Assembly (NCBI RefSeq): GCF_003315135.1
Contig: NZ_QNRK01000015.1
Coordinates: 1-64,000, forward strand
DNA from: Roseiarcus fermentans
Lineage (GTDB): Bacteria > Pseudomonadota > Alphaproteobacteria > Rhizobiales > Beijerinckiaceae
Length of the DNA stretch: 64,000 nucleotides
Direction: 5' to 3'
Below are positions 9,605-23,246 of the stretch, in pieces. Within the stretch, counting starts at the first letter, position 1; every line of letters begins with the position of its first letter. The position numbers and the translations under genes were made by a program. Under the pieces are notes generated by a model. It was given only the letters and a program-made list of their open reading frames with translations. It did no database searches and had not been told where the DNA came from.

Positions 9605-10249
9605 ATGGCGTTGGGTGCGGGCGAAACCTATTATCGGCCTGTCCTGCTCGCGCTCTCCGGTCTCGCCCTCATCGGCTGGCTGTTGTCGGCATATCTTTGG
9701 TATGAGGCGTCGCGAACGCAAGGGGAGATGGCGGCCTCGCTCCGCGCCGCCGGAAAGGCCCGCGAGTCCCTGGCGGCCGACCTTCAGAATCTGCAGAAGG
9801 CGGCCGGAACGGCGGCCGATCTCAAGATTCAGGCGATGGAAGCGGAGAAGGCGCTGTCGGAGGCGTCGGCCGCGCGCGCGTCGGCGCAGAACGAACTGGC
9901 GGAGCTGACCCGGCAGTTCAACGACGCCAAGCTCGCCATTTCCGGCGCGCAGGAGGAAGCGAGCGCGAAATCGCGCGACCTTCAGTCGGTCGACGCGCGG
10001 CTGAAAGAGGAAACCGACCGGCTCGCGGCGTTGCAAAACCAGAATCAGGCGCTTACCAACGAGCAGACGCGCCTGCAGGGCCAGCTCGACGCCTCGCACG
10101 GGGCCTTGACCGACGCTCAGAATCAGTCGGCCGCCGCCCAGAAACAGCTGGAGACGCTGCAGATGCAGATCGCCGCGGCGACCGCCGAGCTCGACGCCTA
10201 TCAGCAGCAGATGCGCAGCGCCAGGAGCGCGGCCGGTTCCGGCCATTGA
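9605..10249 (+). CDS. Membrane-anchored coiled-coil protein
   Basis: A 214-residue protein with one N-terminal membrane helix (about residues 11-32) followed by a nearly uninterrupted coiled coil rich in Ala, Gln, Glu and Lys. The topology suggests an inner-membrane anchor with a long helical rod in the periplasm or cytoplasm. I do not recognise a named family. A perfect EcfG-type promoter sits just upstream, so induction by the general stress response is a reasonable inference. It precedes the glycogen operon by 142 bases but may be a separate transcript. Confidence 0.75.
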   Translation: MALGAGETYYRPVLLALSGLALIGWLLSAYLWYEASRTQGEMAASLRAAGKARESLAADLQNLQKAAGTAADLKIQAMEAEKALSEASAARASAQNELAELTRQFNDAKLAISGAQEEASAKSRDLQSVDARLKEETDRLAALQNQNQALTNEQTRLQGQLDASHGALTDAQNQSAAAQKQLETLQMQIAAATAELDAYQQQMRSARSAAGSGH

Positions 10250-10391
10250 GGGAGACGGCCATGCGCGCTCGGGGAAACGGGGCGATCGGGCCGCCCTCGC
10301 GCGTTGCCGAAGGCGGCGAGCATGTTACAACCTGCCTCGGGGAGCGCACACGAAGCCGGTCGTCGGACTTTGCGCTCACGAGCGAGGGAAG

Positions 10392-12878
<2,487 letters not shown>

Positions 12879-12899
12879 GAACGGCGAGCGGAGGGCGAT

Positions 12900-15113
12900 A
12901 TGGAGGTCTGGAGAGCGCGGGACGCCGACATCGAGGCGATCCACGCGGCGCGGTGCGACAATCCGTTCGCAGTGCTCGGCCCGCACCTGACCAGCGTCGG
13001 TTGGGCGATCCGGGTGTTTGCCCCCGACGCGATCGGAGTTCGGGCGCTGACCCGTGACGGCGCCCTCCTCGCCGGCCTCGAGCGGCGCAAGGGCGATTTC
13101 TTCGAAGCGCTGATTCCCTCGGCGACCGAGCGGCCGCTTTACCGGGTGGAGGTCGAGACGGCGAACGGAACGTCGTCCTACATCGACTCCTACGCCTTCG
13201 GACCCGCGCTCGGACCGATCGACGACTACCTGCTGCGCGAGGGGTCGCACCGGCAGCTGTACCGGCGGCTCGGCGCCCAGATCGCCATGCACGAAGGCGT
13301 CGACGGCGTCCTGTTCGCGCTCTGGGCGCCCAACGCCGCGCGCGTGTCGGTGGTGGGCGACTTCAATCACTGGGACGGGCGGCGCTGCCAGATGCGCAAG
13401 CGCTTCGACAGCGGCCTGTGGGAGATTTTCGTTCCGCATATCGGCCCGGGGGCCGTCTACAAGTACGAGCTGACCGGACCGGCCGGCAATCTCCTGCCGC
13501 TGAAGGCCGATCCGTTCGGCTTCGAGGCCGAACTCCGCCCATCGACCGCCTCGGTGGTCGCCGACAGCGCCGACTTCGAATGGACCGACCACGACTACAT
13601 GAAGAGCCGGGGCGACGGCGCGCCGCGGCGCAAGCCGATGACGATCTACGAGGTCCACCTCGGGTCGTGGAAACGGCGTCCCGACGGCTCGTTCCTGTCC
13701 TATGACGAGCTGGCCGACGACCTGATCCCCTATGCCGCAGGCATGGGCTACACCCACATCGAACTGCTGCCGATCAGCGAGCACCCGCTCGACGAGTCCT
13801 GGGGCTACCAGCCGATCGGCCTGTTCGCGCCCACCAGCCGCTTCGGAACGCCCGCCGGCTTCGCCCGCTTCGTCGACAAGGCCCACACCGCCGGCCTCGG
13901 CGTGATCATCGACTGGGTCCCGGCGCATTTCCCGACCGACGAGCACGGCCTCGCCCATTTCGACGGCACCGCGCTCTACGAACACGCCGACCCGCGCAAG
14001 GGCTTCCACCCGGACTGGAACACGGCGATCTACAATTTCGGCCGGTTCGAGGTCGCGAACTTCCTCTATTGCAACGCGCTCTACTGGGTCGACCGCTTCC
14101 ACGTCGACGGCCTGCGCGTCGACGCCGTCGCCTCGATGCTGTACCTCGACTATTCCCGACGCGAGGGCGAGTGGCTGCCCAACGCCGACGGCAGCAAGGA
14201 GAACCGCGAGGCGATCGCCTTCCTGCGCCGCGCCAACGAGCTGGTCTACGGAGGATTCCCGGGCGCGATCACCATCGCCGAGGAGTCGACCGCCTTCGCC
14301 GGCGTCTCGGCGCCGACCGACCACGGCGGCCTCGGCTTCGGCTTCAAGTGGAACATGGGGTGGATGCACGACACGCTCGACTACATGTCGCGCGATCCGA
14401 TCTACCGCCGCTGGGGTCACGACAAGATGACCTTCGGTCTCCTTTATGCGTTCAGCGAGAATTTCGTCCTGCCGATCTCCCATGACGAAGTCGTCCACGG
14501 CAAGGGCTCGGTCATCGGCAGGATGCCCGGCGACGAGTGGCAGCGGTTCGCCAATGCGCGCGCCTTCTACGGCTTCATGTGGGGCCATCCCGGCAAGAAG
14601 CTCTTGTTCATGGGGCAGGAGTTCGGCCAGACGATGGAGTGGAACGCGGCCGAGTCGCTGCCCTGGTGGCTGCTCGATCACTGGCCGCACCAGGGCGTGC
14701 AAGCGCTCATCCGCGACCTCAACCGGGTCTATCGCGACACGCCCGCGCTCTACGCGCGCGATTGCGAGCCCGAGGGCTTTCGCTGGATCGTCGTCAACGA
14801 CGACCAGCAGTCGGTCCTCGCCTTCCTGCGCCGGGGCGCGCAAAGCGATCCGCCGGTCGCGGTCGTGTGCAACTTCACCCCCGAGCCGCGGATGAACTAC
14901 CGCATCGGCCTTCCCTTCGAGGGCCACTGGCGCGAGGCGATCAACACCGACGCCGGCCTCTACGGCGGCTCGAACATCGGCAACCTCGGCGACGTCGTCG
15001 CCGAGCCGCGGTCGTCGCACGGCTTTCCCTGTTCGGCGGCGCTGAACCTGCCGCCGCTCGCCACGCTCTATCTCGTCTTCGCCCCGCCTGTCGCCGGGCA
15101 GGCGCCCGCCTGA
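12900..15113 (+). CDS. glgB: 1,4-alpha-glucan branching enzyme
   Basis: A 737-residue GH13 branching enzyme introducing alpha-1,6 branches into glycogen. An N-terminal CBM48 region contains [19 protein letters not shown]; the catalytic barrel carries nucleophile Asp408 in [10 protein letters not shown], acid/base Glu461 in TIAEES and Asp529 in [13 protein letters not shown]. Length matches long-form GlgB with two N-terminal beta domains. A GGAGGGCG site lies upstream of ATG 12900. It sits 13 bases before glgC. Confidence 0.97.
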   Translation: MEVWRARDADIEAIHAARCDNPFAVLGPHLTSVGWAIRVFAPDAIGVRALTRDGALLAGLERRKGDFFEALIPSATERPLYRVEVETANGTSSYIDSYAFGPALGPIDDYLLREGSHRQLYRRLGAQIAMHEGVDGVLFALWAPNAARVSVVGDFNHWDGRRCQMRKRFDSGLWEIFVPHIGPGAVYKYELTGPAGNLLPLKADPFGFEAELRPSTASVVADSADFEWTDHDYMKSRGDGAPRRKPMTIYEVHLGSWKRRPDGSFLSYDELADDLIPYAAGMGYTHIELLPISEHPLDESWGYQPIGLFAPTSRFGTPAGFARFVDKAHTAGLGVIIDWVPAHFPTDEHGLAHFDGTALYEHADPRKGFHPDWNTAIYNFGRFEVANFLYCNALYWVDRFHVDGLRVDAVASMLYLDYSRREGEWLPNADGSKENREAIAFLRRANELVYGGFPGAITIAEESTAFAGVSAPTDHGGLGFGFKWNMGWMHDTLDYMSRDPIYRRWGHDKMTFGLLYAFSENFVLPISHDEVVHGKGSVIGRMPGDEWQRFANARAFYGFMWGHPGKKLLFMGQEFGQTMEWNAAESLPWWLLDHWPHQGVQALIRDLNRVYRDTPALYARDCEPEGFRWIVVNDDQQSVLAFLRRGAQSDPPVAVVCNFTPEPRMNYRIGLPFEGHWREAINTDAGLYGGSNIGNLGDVVAEPRSSHGFPCSAALNLPPLATLYLVFAPPVAGQAPA

Positions 15114-15126
15114 GGAGGACACCGGG

Positions 15127-16410
15127 ATGCCAAGGACACGAACCGCCAGGGAGATGGGGCTCAGCCCCCCCTACGCCCGCCATGCGATGGCCTACGTCCT
15201 CGCCGGGGGACGCGGCAGCCGCCTGCTGGAACTGACCGACCGGCGGGCGAAGCCCGCCGTCTACTTCGCCGGCAAGTCGCGCATCATCGACTTCGCGCTG
15301 TCGAACGCGCTCAATTCCGGCATCCGCCGCATCGCGGTGGCGACCCAGTACAAGGCCCACAGCCTGATCCGCCACCTGCAGCGCGGCTGGAACTTCCTCA
15401 GGCCGGAACGCAACGAGAGCTTCGACATCCTGCCGGCCTCGCAGCGCGTCTCGGAAACGATGTGGTATCTGGGCACCGCCGACGCGGTCTACCAGAACAT
15501 CGACATCATCGAGAGCTACAATCCCCACTTCATGGTCGTGCTCGCCGGCGACCACGTCTACAAGATGGACTACGAGAAGATGTTGCAGCAGCACGTCGAC
15601 TCGGAAGCCGACGTGACGGTGGGCTGCCTCGAAGCCACGCTCGAGGAGGCCAAGGGCTTCGGCGTCATGCACGTCGACGACGACAACACGATCATCGAAT
15701 TCCTCGAAAAGCCGAAGAACCCGCCGCACATGCCGGGCCGTCCCGACGTCGCGCTCGCCAGCATGGGCATCTATGTGTTCGAGACGTCGTTCCTGATCGA
15801 CCTGCTGAAACAGGACGCCGCCGATCCCGCCTCCGCCCACGACTTCGGCAAGGACATCATCCCCTACATCGTCAAGAACGGCAAAGCGGTCGCGCATCAC
15901 TTCTCCCAGTCGTGCGTCCGCTCGACCGAGGAGGCCAAGCACTACTGGCGCGACGTCGGCACCGTCGACGCCTACTGGGAGGCCAACATCGACCTGACCG
16001 ACGTCGTTCCCGACCTCGACCTCTACGACCGCGGCTGGCCGATCTGGACCTATGGCGAGATCACCCCGCCGGCCAAGTTCGTGCACGACGTCGACGGGCG
16101 GCGCGGCCTCGCGATCCAGTCGCTGCTCTCGGGCGGGTGCATCGTCTCGGGGGCGGCGATCAGCCGCTCCCTGGTCTTCACCGGCGTCCACGTCCATTCC
16201 TATTCGACCATCCACGAGGCGGTCATCCTGCCCTACGCCTCGATCGGACGGCACGTTCGGCTCAACAAGGTGGTGATCGACAGCGAGGTCGCGATTCCCG
16301 ACGGGCTGGTCGTGGGCGAGGACCCGGCGCTCGACGCCAAGCGCTTCCGGCGCACCGAGAACGGCGTCACGCTGATCACCGGGCCGATGATCGAAAAGCT
16401 CAAATCATGA
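15127..16410 (+). CDS. glgC: Glucose-1-phosphate adenylyltransferase
   Basis: A 427-residue ADP-glucose pyrophosphorylase making the glucosyl donor for glycogen synthesis. It has the nucleotide-binding [13 protein letters not shown], the substrate motif [19 protein letters not shown], and the C-terminal left-handed beta-helix region ([16 protein letters not shown]). Catalytic aspartate is seen in [11 protein letters not shown]. The stop overlaps the glgA start (ATGA), implying coupling. Confidence 0.97.
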   Translation: MPRTRTAREMGLSPPYARHAMAYVLAGGRGSRLLELTDRRAKPAVYFAGKSRIIDFALSNALNSGIRRIAVATQYKAHSLIRHLQRGWNFLRPERNESFDILPASQRVSETMWYLGTADAVYQNIDIIESYNPHFMVVLAGDHVYKMDYEKMLQQHVDSEADVTVGCLEATLEEAKGFGVMHVDDDNTIIEFLEKPKNPPHMPGRPDVALASMGIYVFETSFLIDLLKQDAADPASAHDFGKDIIPYIVKNGKAVAHHFSQSCVRSTEEAKHYWRDVGTVDAYWEANIDLTDVVPDLDLYDRGWPIWTYGEITPPAKFVHDVDGRRGLAIQSLLSGGCIVSGAAISRSLVFTGVHVHSYSTIHEAVILPYASIGRHVRLNKVVIDSEVAIPDGLVVGEDPALDAKRFRRTENGVTLITGPMIEKLKS

Positions 16411-17861
16411 GTGGTCTGAAGGTCCTGTCGGTCGCCTCGGAGGTCTTTCCGCTGGTCAAGACGGGCGGCCTCGCCGATGTCGCGGGCGCGCTGCCGGGCG
16501 CGCTCGTGCGCGAGGACGTGGAGATGCGGACGCTGCTGCCGGCCTATCCGGCGGTGAAGGCCAAGCTCGCCGGCGGCGAGGTCGCGCACGAATACGCGGA
16601 CCTGTTCGGCGCCCCGGCGCGGATCATCGCCGGCCGCTCGGCCGGGCTCGATCTCTTCGCCCTCGACGCGCCCCATCTCTTCGACCGTCCGGGCAACCCC
16701 TACCTCGGGCCCGACAACACGGACTGGCCGGACAACGCGCGCCGGTTCGCGGCGCTGGCGCGGGTCGGGGCGGACATCGGGCTCGGCGCGATCGCGGCGT
16801 TTCAGCCGCAAGTGGTGCATGCGCACGACTGGCAGGCGGGCCTGACGGCCGCCTATCTGCGCTACGCCGCGGAGCGCGGCCCGGGATCGCTGATCACGAT
16901 CCACAACCTCGCCTTCCAGGGCCACTTCCCGGTGTCCGTGTTCTGGGAGCTCGGGCTGCCCGACGAGGCGCTCGGCCTCGATGGCGTCGAGTACTACGGC
17001 GGCGTGGGCTTTCTCAAGGCCGGCCTGTTGTTCTCCGACGTCGTCACCACGGTGTCGCCGACCTATGCGCGCGAAATCCAGACGGCCGAATTCGGCATGG
17101 GGCTCGACGGCCTGCTGCGCTCGCGCGGCGGCGCGGTGCACGGCATCGTCAACGGCGTCGACGACACGGTGTGGAATCCGAACACGGATTCGGCCCTCGC
17201 CCAGCCCTACAACGCGCTGCGGATCGACATGCGCGGCCGCAACAAGACGGCGTTGCAGAACCGTCTCGGCCTGACGCGCAGCGTCGATCGGCCGCTGTTC
17301 GCCGTCGTCTCCCGCCTGTCGCATCAGAAGGGCCTCGATCTGCTGCTGCACGCGCTGCCGCGCATCGTCGACCGGGGCGGCCAGTTCGGCCTGCTCGGGG
17401 CCGGCGAGCGCCTGCTCGAATCGGGCTTCGGCGACGCCGCCGCCAGCCGCCCCGATTCGGTGAGTTGCGTCTTCGACTACGACGAGAAGCTCGCGCACCT
17501 GTTCCAGGCCGGCGCCGACTTCATCTTGGTGCCCTCGCGCTTCGAGCCCTGCGGGCTCACCCAGCTCTGCGCGTTGCGCTACGGTGCGGCGCCCATCGTG
17601 TCGCGGGTCGGCGGACTCGCCGATACGGTGATCGACGGCAACGAGGCGGCTCTGGCGGCCGGCGTCGCCACCGGATTCCAGTTCGCGCCTCCCACCGTCG
17701 ACGCGCTCGCCCGCGCCATCGACCTGGCGTTCGCGACCTACCACGACCCGGCGGCGATGCGCCGCATGCGCCTCAACGGCATGCGCGCCGACGTCTCCTG
17801 GAGGGGTCCGGCCAGGCGCTACGCCGATCTCTACCGGTCCGTGGCGAAAATCGACGGATGA
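16407..17861 (+). CDS. glgA: Glycogen synthase (ADP-glucose type)
   Basis: A 484-residue GT5 glycogen synthase elongating glycogen from ADP-glucose. It begins [22 protein letters not shown]; the KTGGLADV motif binds ADP-glucose. Other family signs are [19 protein letters not shown] and the C-terminal [11 protein letters not shown]. Both ends overlap neighbouring genes by four bases (ATGA with glgC and with glgX-malQ), so expression is tightly coupled. Confidence 0.97.
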   Translation: MSGLKVLSVASEVFPLVKTGGLADVAGALPGALVREDVEMRTLLPAYPAVKAKLAGGEVAHEYADLFGAPARIIAGRSAGLDLFALDAPHLFDRPGNPYLGPDNTDWPDNARRFAALARVGADIGLGAIAAFQPQVVHAHDWQAGLTAAYLRYAAERGPGSLITIHNLAFQGHFPVSVFWELGLPDEALGLDGVEYYGGVGFLKAGLLFSDVVTTVSPTYAREIQTAEFGMGLDGLLRSRGGAVHGIVNGVDDTVWNPNTDSALAQPYNALRIDMRGRNKTALQNRLGLTRSVDRPLFAVVSRLSHQKGLDLLLHALPRIVDRGGQFGLLGAGERLLESGFGDAAASRPDSVSCVFDYDEKLAHLFQAGADFILVPSRFEPCGLTQLCALRYGAAPIVSRVGGLADTVIDGNEAALAAGVATGFQFAPPTVDALARAIDLAFATYHDPAAMRRMRLNGMRADVSWRGPARRYADLYRSVAKIDG

Positions 17862-20800
17862 GCGCCGACCCGATCAACCCCGGCGTCGCCGTCACCGCCG
17901 AGGGTCTGTCGGCGGCGCTCGACCTGCCGAACGCCGAAGGCGTCCTGCTCTGCCTGTTCGACGGCGATCGCGAGACGGCGCGAATTCCGCTCGCGCGCGG
18001 CGGCGACGGGATGTTTCGCGGCCTCGCCCCCGGCGTCGGGGCCGGCGCGCGCTACGGCTTTCGCGTCAGCGGCCCGTTCGAGCCGAATCGGGGCCACCGC
18101 TTCGACGTCTCGAAACTGCTCGCCGATCCTTATGCCGTCGCCTTCGACGGTCCCTTCCGTCTCGACCGGTCAATGTTCGCCTTCGGCGAGGACAGCGGCG
18201 CGCACGCGCCCAAGGCGATCGCCGGGGCCGCGCGCGCGGGCGAGCCGGGCCGCCGGCGCGTGGCGCCGGAAGCGCTCGTCGTCTACGAGCTCAATCTGCG
18301 CGGGTTCACCCGCCTCCACCCGGGCGTCCCCGAGCCGGCGCGCGGCACGTTCGCCGGCCTCGCCCATCCGGCGTTGATCGACCATCTCTCCGCCCTCGGC
18401 GTCACCGCGGTCGAGATCATGCCGGCGGACGCCTTCGTCGACGAACGCCATCTGGGCCCGCTGGGCCTCGCCAACGCCTGGGGCTACAACCCGGTCGTGT
18501 TCGGCGCGCCCGACCCGCGGCTCGCGCCCGGCGGCTGGGCGGAGGTGCGCGCCGCCACCGACGCGCTGCACGCGGCCGGCATGGAGGCGATCCTCGACGT
18601 CGTCTTCAACCACAACGGCGAGAGCGACGCGTTCGGCCCGACCCTGTCGTTCCGGGGGCTCGACAACGCCACCTTCTTTCGCCTCGATCCCTCCGACCCG
18701 GCGCGTTACGTCAATGACGCCGGCACCGGCAATTGCGTCGCGCTCGATCGGCCGATCGTCGTCGCGATGGCGGTCGGCGCGCTGCGCCGCTGGATGGAGT
18801 ACGGCGGAATCGACGGCTTCCGCTTCGATCTCGCCGTCGCGCTCGGGCGCACGGCCGACGGGTTCGATCCCGCCGCGCCCTTCTTCCGCGCGCTCGCCGC
18901 CGACGCGATCGTCTCGAAGGCGCGGCTGATCGCCGAACCCTGGGACATCGGCCCCGGCGGCTACCAGCTCGGCCGGTTCGGCCGCGAATGGGCCGAGTGG
19001 AACGACCGCTATCGCGATTGCGCGCGCCGCTTCTGGCGTGGCGACGCCGGCGTTCGCGGCGATCTCGCGACGCGGATTTCCGGATCGAGGGACGTGTTCG
19101 GCCAGGGGCCCGCGCCCTCGCGGAGCGTCAATTTCATCGTCGCCCACGACGGCTTCACCCTCGCCGACCTGGTCGCCTACGACGGCAAGCACAACGACGG
19201 CAACGGCGAACACAACCGCGACGGGACCGACGCCAATTACTCCTGGAACCACGGCGTCGAGGGGCCGAGCGCCGATCCGGCGATCGTCGCTGCGCGCACG
19301 CGCGATCAGCGCAACCTCTTGGCGCTGCTCCTCGCCTCGCGCGGAACGCCGATGCTGGCGATGGGCTCCGAACTCGGCTTCACCCAGTCCGGCAACAACA
19401 ACGCCTACGCCCAGGACAACGCGACCACGGCGATTCACTGGGACAGCGCGGACGAGAGCCTCGCCCGCTTCGTCGGCCGGCTCGTGCGCGCCCGCCGGGC
19501 CCATCCCGCCTTGTCGCGCGACGCCTTTCTCACCGGAAAGCCGTTCGACGCGACCGGTCTGCCCGACGTCGAATGGCGCGACGACAACGGGCCGATGTCG
19601 CAGTCGGCGTGGAACGATCCCGCCGGGCCCGTGCTGGTCGCGGTCTTCGCCGCGCCCGCCGACGGCGGCGTCGATCGCGTGGCGCTGGCGCTCAACCGCG
19701 CCGCCTCGGTTGCGGACGTGCGGCTTCCCGCGCCGCGCGCCGGCATGGCGTGGCGCATCGTCGTCGACACCGACGCGCCCGACGCGCCCGAGCGCATGAC
19801 GGCGCTCGCCGATCGCTGCCGGGTGGCGGCGCGCGCGACCCTCGTTCTCGCGGAGCGCCCGACGGCCACGGGGGCGGGCAGGCCACCCTCGGCCGAAACG
19901 ATCGACGCGCTATGCGGCGCCGTCGGGCTCGCCGGCGATTGGTGGGACCTCGGCGGCAGGCGGACCGTCGTCTCCGCCGAGAGCAAGATCGCGCTTCTCG
20001 GCGCGCTCGGCCTCGCCACCGCCAGCGAGGCGCAAGCGCGCGAAAGCCTGAGGACGGCGCTGGACGAGACGCGGCGGCGGCGCGTGCCCCCTTCCCTGCT
20101 GGTGCGCGAAGGCGAGGCGGCCTCCCTGCCGCTTCGCGACGCCGCCGGCGCGGCGGACGCGCGCATCGAGTGCGAGGACGGCGAGGTCTTCGAATGGCGG
20201 ACGCCAGCCGGCGACGGCGTCGGGCGCCCGCTCGCGGACGGCGTCGCGGTCGTCGAGCGCAAGGTTCCCCTGCCGGACCTGCCGCTCGGGCGCCACCGGC
20301 TGATCGTCGACGGCGTCGACTGCGCGCTGACGGTCGCGCCGCCCCAGTGCCACGGCGCCGAGTTCGCATCCGGCAAACGCTTCGGCGTGACCGCCCAGCT
20401 CTACGCCCTCAGGCATGAGCGCGATCAGGGAATCGGGGATTTCACCGCGCTCGCGCAGGCGGCGGCGGCGGCGGGCGGGGCGGGGGCCGCCTATTTCGGC
20501 GTGAGCCCGATGCACATGCTGTTCCCGGGCGACCGCGAGCGGGCGAGCCCCTACTATCCCTCCGACCGGCGGTTTCTCGATCCGATCCTGATCGATGTCT
20601 TCGACCCCGATCTGCCGCGCGACGCCTTCGCGCAAACTGCGCTCGCCGCGCTCGCCCCGGCGGCGGCGAAGACGGCGGCGGCGCGCCTCGTCGACTACCC
20701 CGAGGCGTGGCGGGTCAAACGCGCCGCGCTCGAGGCGCTTCACGGCGCGTTCGCGCGGCTCGCGGCGGCGCAGCCGGGAGACAGCGTGGTTGCGGACTAT

Positions 20801-21994
20801 CGCGATTTCGTCGCGCACGGCGGCCAGACGCTGAAGCAATTCGCGGCCTTCCAGGCGATTGCCGCCGGCGAGGACGGGGAACACTGGCGTTTGTGGCCGG
20901 CGCCGCTGCGCGACGGCGACCCGGGCGCGATCGCGAAGGCTATCGACAGACGGGCGGAGCGGTACGATTTCGCGCTGTTCTGCCAGTGGGCCGCGGACCG
21001 GCAACTCGCCCGGGCGGCGGAAACGGCGCGCGCCGGCGGGCTCGGGATCGGCTTCTATCGCGATCTCGCCGTGGGGTCCGCGCCCGACGGCGCCGAAGCT
21101 TGGGCGCAGGGCGACAGGCTGACGCGGGGCGCGACCGTCGGCGCGCCGCCCGATCCGTTCTCCCTGCAAGGCCAGAACTGGAGCCTGCCGGCCCCCAATC
21201 CGCTGGCCGGCGCGCGACAGGGCTGGGCCGAGCTGAGCGCTCTCTACGCCGCCAACATGCGTCACGCCGGAATGCTGCGAATCGACCACGCGATGGGTCT
21301 GCAGCGTCTCTTCCTGATCCCGGACGGGGCGAAGCCGGCCGAGGGCGCCTATCTCTCCTATCCGCTCGACGATCTCGTCGGCCACATCGCGCTGGAGAGC
21401 CGGCGCGCGCGCTGCATGGTGGTCGGAGAGGATCTCGGCACGGTCGCCGCGGGGTTCCGCGACCGCATGATGAAGGCGCGAATCCTGGGGATGCGCGTCC
21501 TGTGGTTCGAGCGCGAGGGCGCCCGGTTCGCGCCGCCGTCCGCCTATCCGCCGCTGTCGGCGGCCTGCGTCTCGACGCACGACCTTCCCACGCTCGCAGG
21601 CTGGTGGCGAGGCACCGACATCGCGGAACTGCTTTCGCTCGGGCTGCGGTCGTTGACCGCGGCGGGCGAGGCGATCGCGGCGCGGCGTGAGGAGAAACAC
21701 ATCCTGATCGCCGCCCTGATCGCGGCCGGCCTGCTCGAGGCCCCCCCGGCCGAGGACGATCCGCTCGACGACCCGACCGCGGCGGCGATCCACGCCTTCG
21801 TCGGCGACGCCGGCTCGGCGCTCGCCAGCGCCCAACTCGACGATCTCGTCGGCGAGGCGATCGCGACCAACCTCCCGGGAACCGACCGCGAGCGGCCGAA
21901 CTGGCGCATCCGCACGGACCGTGACGTGGCGTCAGTCTTCGCCGCAAGCCGCGCCCGCGCCATCCTCGCCGCGCTGGCGAGGCGGCGCTCGTAG
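17858..21994 (+). CDS. GlgX-MalQ fusion: debranching enzyme plus 4-alpha-glucanotransferase
   Basis: A 1378-residue two-enzyme protein. Residues 1 to about 650 are a GlgX/TreX-type GH13 debranching enzyme: CBM48-like start, LNLRGFTRLHPGVP, nucleophile Asp324 (GFRFDLA), acid/base Glu360 (LIAEPWD) and Asp431 (VAHDGFT). From about residue 680 it is a MalQ GH77 4-alpha-glucanotransferase: QLYALRHERDQGIGDF, SPYYPSDRRFLDP, Asp1143 (RIDHAMG), Glu1191 (GEDLG) and Asp1242 (STHDLPT). All six catalytic residues are present and the frame is continuous, so this is a genuine fusion. It would debranch phosphorylase limit dextrins and recycle the short chains. It overlaps glgA by four bases and closes the operon. 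Confidence 0.93.
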   Translation: MSADPINPGVAVTAEGLSAALDLPNAEGVLLCLFDGDRETARIPLARGGDGMFRGLAPGVGAGARYGFRVSGPFEPNRGHRFDVSKLLADPYAVAFDGPFRLDRSMFAFGEDSGAHAPKAIAGAARAGEPGRRRVAPEALVVYELNLRGFTRLHPGVPEPARGTFAGLAHPALIDHLSALGVTAVEIMPADAFVDERHLGPLGLANAWGYNPVVFGAPDPRLAPGGWAEVRAATDALHAAGMEAILDVVFNHNGESDAFGPTLSFRGLDNATFFRLDPSDPARYVNDAGTGNCVALDRPIVVAMAVGALRRWMEYGGIDGFRFDLAVALGRTADGFDPAAPFFRALAADAIVSKARLIAEPWDIGPGGYQLGRFGREWAEWNDRYRDCARRFWRGDAGVRGDLATRISGSRDVFGQGPAPSRSVNFIVAHDGFTLADLVAYDGKHNDGNGEHNRDGTDANYSWNHGVEGPSADPAIVAARTRDQRNLLALLLASRGTPMLAMGSELGFTQSGNNNAYAQDNATTAIHWDSADESLARFVGRLVRARRAHPALSRDAFLTGKPFDATGLPDVEWRDDNGPMSQSAWNDPAGPVLVAVFAAPADGGVDRVALALNRAASVADVRLPAPRAGMAWRIVVDTDAPDAPERMTALADRCRVAARATLVLAERPTATGAGRPPSAETIDALCGAVGLAGDWWDLGGRRTVVSAESKIALLGALGLATASEAQARESLRTALDETRRRRVPPSLLVREGEAASLPLRDAAGAADARIECEDGEVFEWRTPAGDGVGRPLADGVAVVERKVPLPDLPLGRHRLIVDGVDCALTVAPPQCHGAEFASGKRFGVTAQLYALRHERDQGIGDFTALAQAAAAAGGAGAAYFGVSPMHMLFPGDRERASPYYPSDRRFLDPILIDVFDPDLPRDAFAQTALAALAPAAAKTAAARLVDYPEAWRVKRAALEALHGAFARLAAAQPGDSVVADYRDFVAHGGQTLKQFAAFQAIAAGEDGEHWRLWPAPLRDGDPGAIAKAIDRRAERYDFALFCQWAADRQLARAAETARAGGLGIGFYRDLAVGSAPDGAEAWAQGDRLTRGATVGAPPDPFSLQGQNWSLPAPNPLAGARQGWAELSALYAANMRHAGMLRIDHAMGLQRLFLIPDGAKPAEGAYLSYPLDDLVGHIALESRRARCMVVGEDLGTVAAGFRDRMMKARILGMRVLWFEREGARFAPPSAYPPLSAACVSTHDLPTLAGWWRGTDIAELLSLGLRSLTAAGEAIAARREEKHILIAALIAAGLLEAPPAEDDPLDDPTAAAIHAFVGDAGSALASAQLDDLVGEAIATNLPGTDRERPNWRIRTDRDVASVFAASRARAILAALARRRS

Positions 21995-22019
21995 CCCTCG
22001 GTTGTCCGCCCGCCTCGAC

Positions 22020-22043
22020 GGGCGGGCTCGGCCGAGCCCGCCC
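22020..22043. terminator. Bidirectional hairpin terminator
   Basis: A perfect palindrome with two 12-base GC-rich arms (GGGCGGGCTCGG and its complement) lies between the convergent glgX-malQ and cold-shock genes. There is no strong T-run on either side, so it may act with Rho or simply as a transcription barrier for both directions. Confidence 0.55.
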
Positions 22044-22085
22044 GGGGAGGCGGCCCTCGACTCTGGCGGCCTCCCCCTCGCGAGG

Positions 22086-22748
22086 TTACAGGGAAATCGA
22101 AATCGCCTCGCGGCCGCGCGGCGTGTCGATCACCCGCATGTTGACCGACTGCCCTTCCATCAGGTGGGGGATGCCCGCCGCGTTCAGCGCGGAGATGTGG
22201 ACGAAGATGTCCTTGCCGCCGTCGTCCACCGCGACGAAGCCGAAACCCTTGGTTTCGTTGAACCACTTGACCTTGCCGCCGATCGGCACGCCGGCGGTCG
22301 GATCCGGCGGCGCCCGCCGCGGGGCTCGCGGCCCTTCGAGCGTGCGACGCGGACGTTCGACCGCGGTCGAGACGTCGACCGACAGGACCCTCGACACCTG
22401 CGGCCCCTTGGCGCCGGCCGTCACGACGACGCGCATCTTCGCGCCCGGCGGAACGGTGTCGTGCCCGGCGGAGTGCAGGGCGGTGGCGTGCAGGAACGCG
22501 TCGCCCTGCCCGTTCTCGAGTTCGACGAACCCAAATCCCTTGTCGTCCTTGAACCACTTGACGGTGGCGTCGACGGTCGGCACGTTCGCCGAACTCGCCG
22601 CGCCGCCGGCGAACGGCTCCTCGATTGCGCCTTCGGGTCTGCTGCTCCGCCCCCGGGAGACGTCCCTGCGTTCGTAGGAAAGGGGGCCGTCGTCGTCGAA
22701 ACCGTGCCTGCGCGGCGTCCAGAAGTCCTTACCCTTGTTCATGGCCAT
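22086..22748 (-). CDS. Two-domain cold-shock protein
   Basis: A 220-residue protein with two CspA-type cold-shock domains: one near residues 60-125 ([22 protein letters not shown]) and a second near 150-218 ([23 protein letters not shown]). RNP1-like KGFGF and RNP2-like FLH/FVH motifs are intact in both. The start [21 protein letters not shown] is typical of the double-domain alphaproteobacterial CspA family; GGAAGAG lies just upstream of ATG 22748, and ATG 22742 is an alternative. It likely binds single-stranded RNA/DNA and aids translation under cold or stationary stress. Confidence 0.92.
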   Translation of the reverse strand: MAMNKGKDFWTPRRHGFDDDGPLSYERRDVSRGRSSRPEGAIEEPFAGGAASSANVPTVDATVKWFKDDKGFGFVELENGQGDAFLHATALHSAGHDTVPPGAKMRVVVTAGAKGPQVSRVLSVDVSTAVERPRRTLEGPRAPRRAPPDPTAGVPIGGKVKWFNETKGFGFVAVDDGGKDIFVHISALNAAGIPHLMEGQSVNMRVIDTPRGREAISISL

Positions 22749-23246
22749 CAAACTCTTCCACCGATGGGTTTCCAAAAGAAGCCAGCCGCTGTCACGGCCG
22801 GCCTCCCACTCCGTCGCGGGGCGACGAAATCCTTATGGGGCCTCGACAGAGGCCGCGAGTCCGGCCCGGCGGCCGAAGCGTTGGATTTGACAGGGTCGTC
22901 TCGGAGCTTGAAGCTCGGTCAGGACCATCACGCCGCAGTCAACCCAATCGCACACGGAACGGCGAAAGCGGCTGCGCGAGGCCCGCGAACGGCTAGCGTC
23001 CGGGGCCCGGCGACCGTCCGAGGAGACGCACGGCGTCGCGACTGCAATGGCCTCGCGCGCCTTACGGCCAATCGAGCGTCCCCCGAACCCTAGGCCCGGC
23101 CGGCGTTCGACCCCCTTCCGTTGTCCGAGAATTCCAAACGGCGCCTGCCGGCGCAATTAGGGAAACTACGTAGTGAGACCGAGTAACTTCATGGCCCGTA
23201 CGGGATTTGTCTTGCGGCGGCGGCGGCGCGTTCCCATATCCGCGCC
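22749..23246. other. Intergenic region with ACTACGTAGT palindrome
   Basis: This 498-base gap separates the divergent cold-shock and HtrA-like genes. No reading frame looks like a protein. A perfect 10-base palindrome ACTACGTAGT is at 23165-23174, about 80 bases upstream of the protease start, in a locally AT-richer patch that is a plausible promoter. The cold-shock gene probably has a long 5' leader here, as is known for cspA genes, but I cannot define its start. Confidence 0.4.
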
